Shown: positions 32,637 to 32,691 of the stretch, in pieces | Layout: each line of letters opens with the position of its first letter | Numbering within the stretch: position 1 is the first letter of the stretch | Assembly: GCA_947426945.1 (NCBI GenBank) | Contig: CANEFX010000026.1 | Location: 1-32,691, forward strand | Direction of reading: 5' to 3' | Origin: an uncultured Bacillota bacterium | Lineage (GTDB): Bacteria; Bacillota; Clostridia; Oscillospirales; Oscillospiraceae | Length of the DNA: 32,691 nucleotides | Position numbers and translations under genes: made by a program | Notes under the pieces: generated by a model | What the model was told of the DNA's origin: nothing | The model's database searches: none | What the model saw: the letters and a program-made list of their open reading frames with translations, nothing else

Positions 32637-32688
32637 TGAACCGCCCCAAGTTGTGCGGACAGCACAAAAAAGGGACCACAGGCAGGAA
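32637..32688 (-). repeat. Right copy of the 52-bp terminal inverted repeat
   Basis: Exact reverse complement of bases 1-52, followed by three further A residues to the end of the window. It lies about 40 bp after the crotonase stop. Confidence 0.9.
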
Positions 32689-32691
32689 AAA

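Overview
The window reads as chromosomal DNA of a spore-forming, high-G+C clostridium of the Oscillospiraceae/Ruminococcaceae type (Flavonifractor, Lawsonibacter and Intestinimonas relatives). The grounds are G+C near 60% by eye, SpoIVB and a SpoVB-like flippase, a T-box leader, a DUF4250 gene, a queT gene with a structured leader, a crotonase of the butyrate type, and strong Shine-Dalgarno sites. This is inference from gene content; there is no rRNA or tRNA to confirm it. No prophage, transposase or CRISPR array was seen.

Layout. 1-5.2 kb (minus): a 59-aa protein, an ArsC/Spx-like protein, SpoIVB, an RlmB/TrmH methyltransferase and a large membrane protein that looks like a P-type ATPase without its catalytic motifs. 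5.2-6.5 kb (minus): a HIT protein followed by a LysR regulator. 6.6-7.0 kb: a compact unit encoding a 32-aa hydrophobic peptide, with paired direct repeats, a shared terminator and an antisense promoter, laid out like the Fst/par type I toxin-antitoxin. 7.0-8.5 kb (minus): an ECF sigma factor overlapping a DUF4179 membrane protein. 8.6-12.5 kb (minus): an alanine-type T-box leader, a DUF3887-like lipoprotein, a MITE-like repeat, alaS and a DUF4250 gene. 12.5-14.7 kb (plus): thyA, a lipoprotein and folA (thymidylate/folate). 14.7-18.9 kb: an XpaC-family protein (minus), then a VanW-domain protein and a DUF2461 protein (plus).

19.0-20.3 kb (minus): two overlapping flavodoxin-fold genes in more A+T-rich DNA, with a long palindrome over their promoter. 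20.4-21.1 kb (plus): queT behind a leader with a preQ1-type pseudoknot. 21.2-22.6 kb (minus): an HD-domain hydrolase and an EamA transporter. A palindromic two-way promoter separates the EamA gene from sfsA. 23.5-24.4 kb (plus): two overlapping paralogous acidic proteins. 24.4-27.1 kb (minus): threonine dehydratase, rpe and recR. 27.3-28.7 kb (plus): a MATE transporter. 28.7-31.7 kb (minus): a GNAT acetyltransferase, a SpoVB-like flippase and a membrane-anchored protein. 31.8-32.6 kb (plus): a crotonase.

The two ends of the window are exact inverted copies of one 52-bp sequence. The strongest candidate for an undescribed system is the small toxin/antisense unit at 6.65-6.96 kb. Next come the catalytically degenerate P-type ATPase, the Ala T-box placed ahead of a lipoprotein gene, and the palindromic two-way promoter of sfsA.
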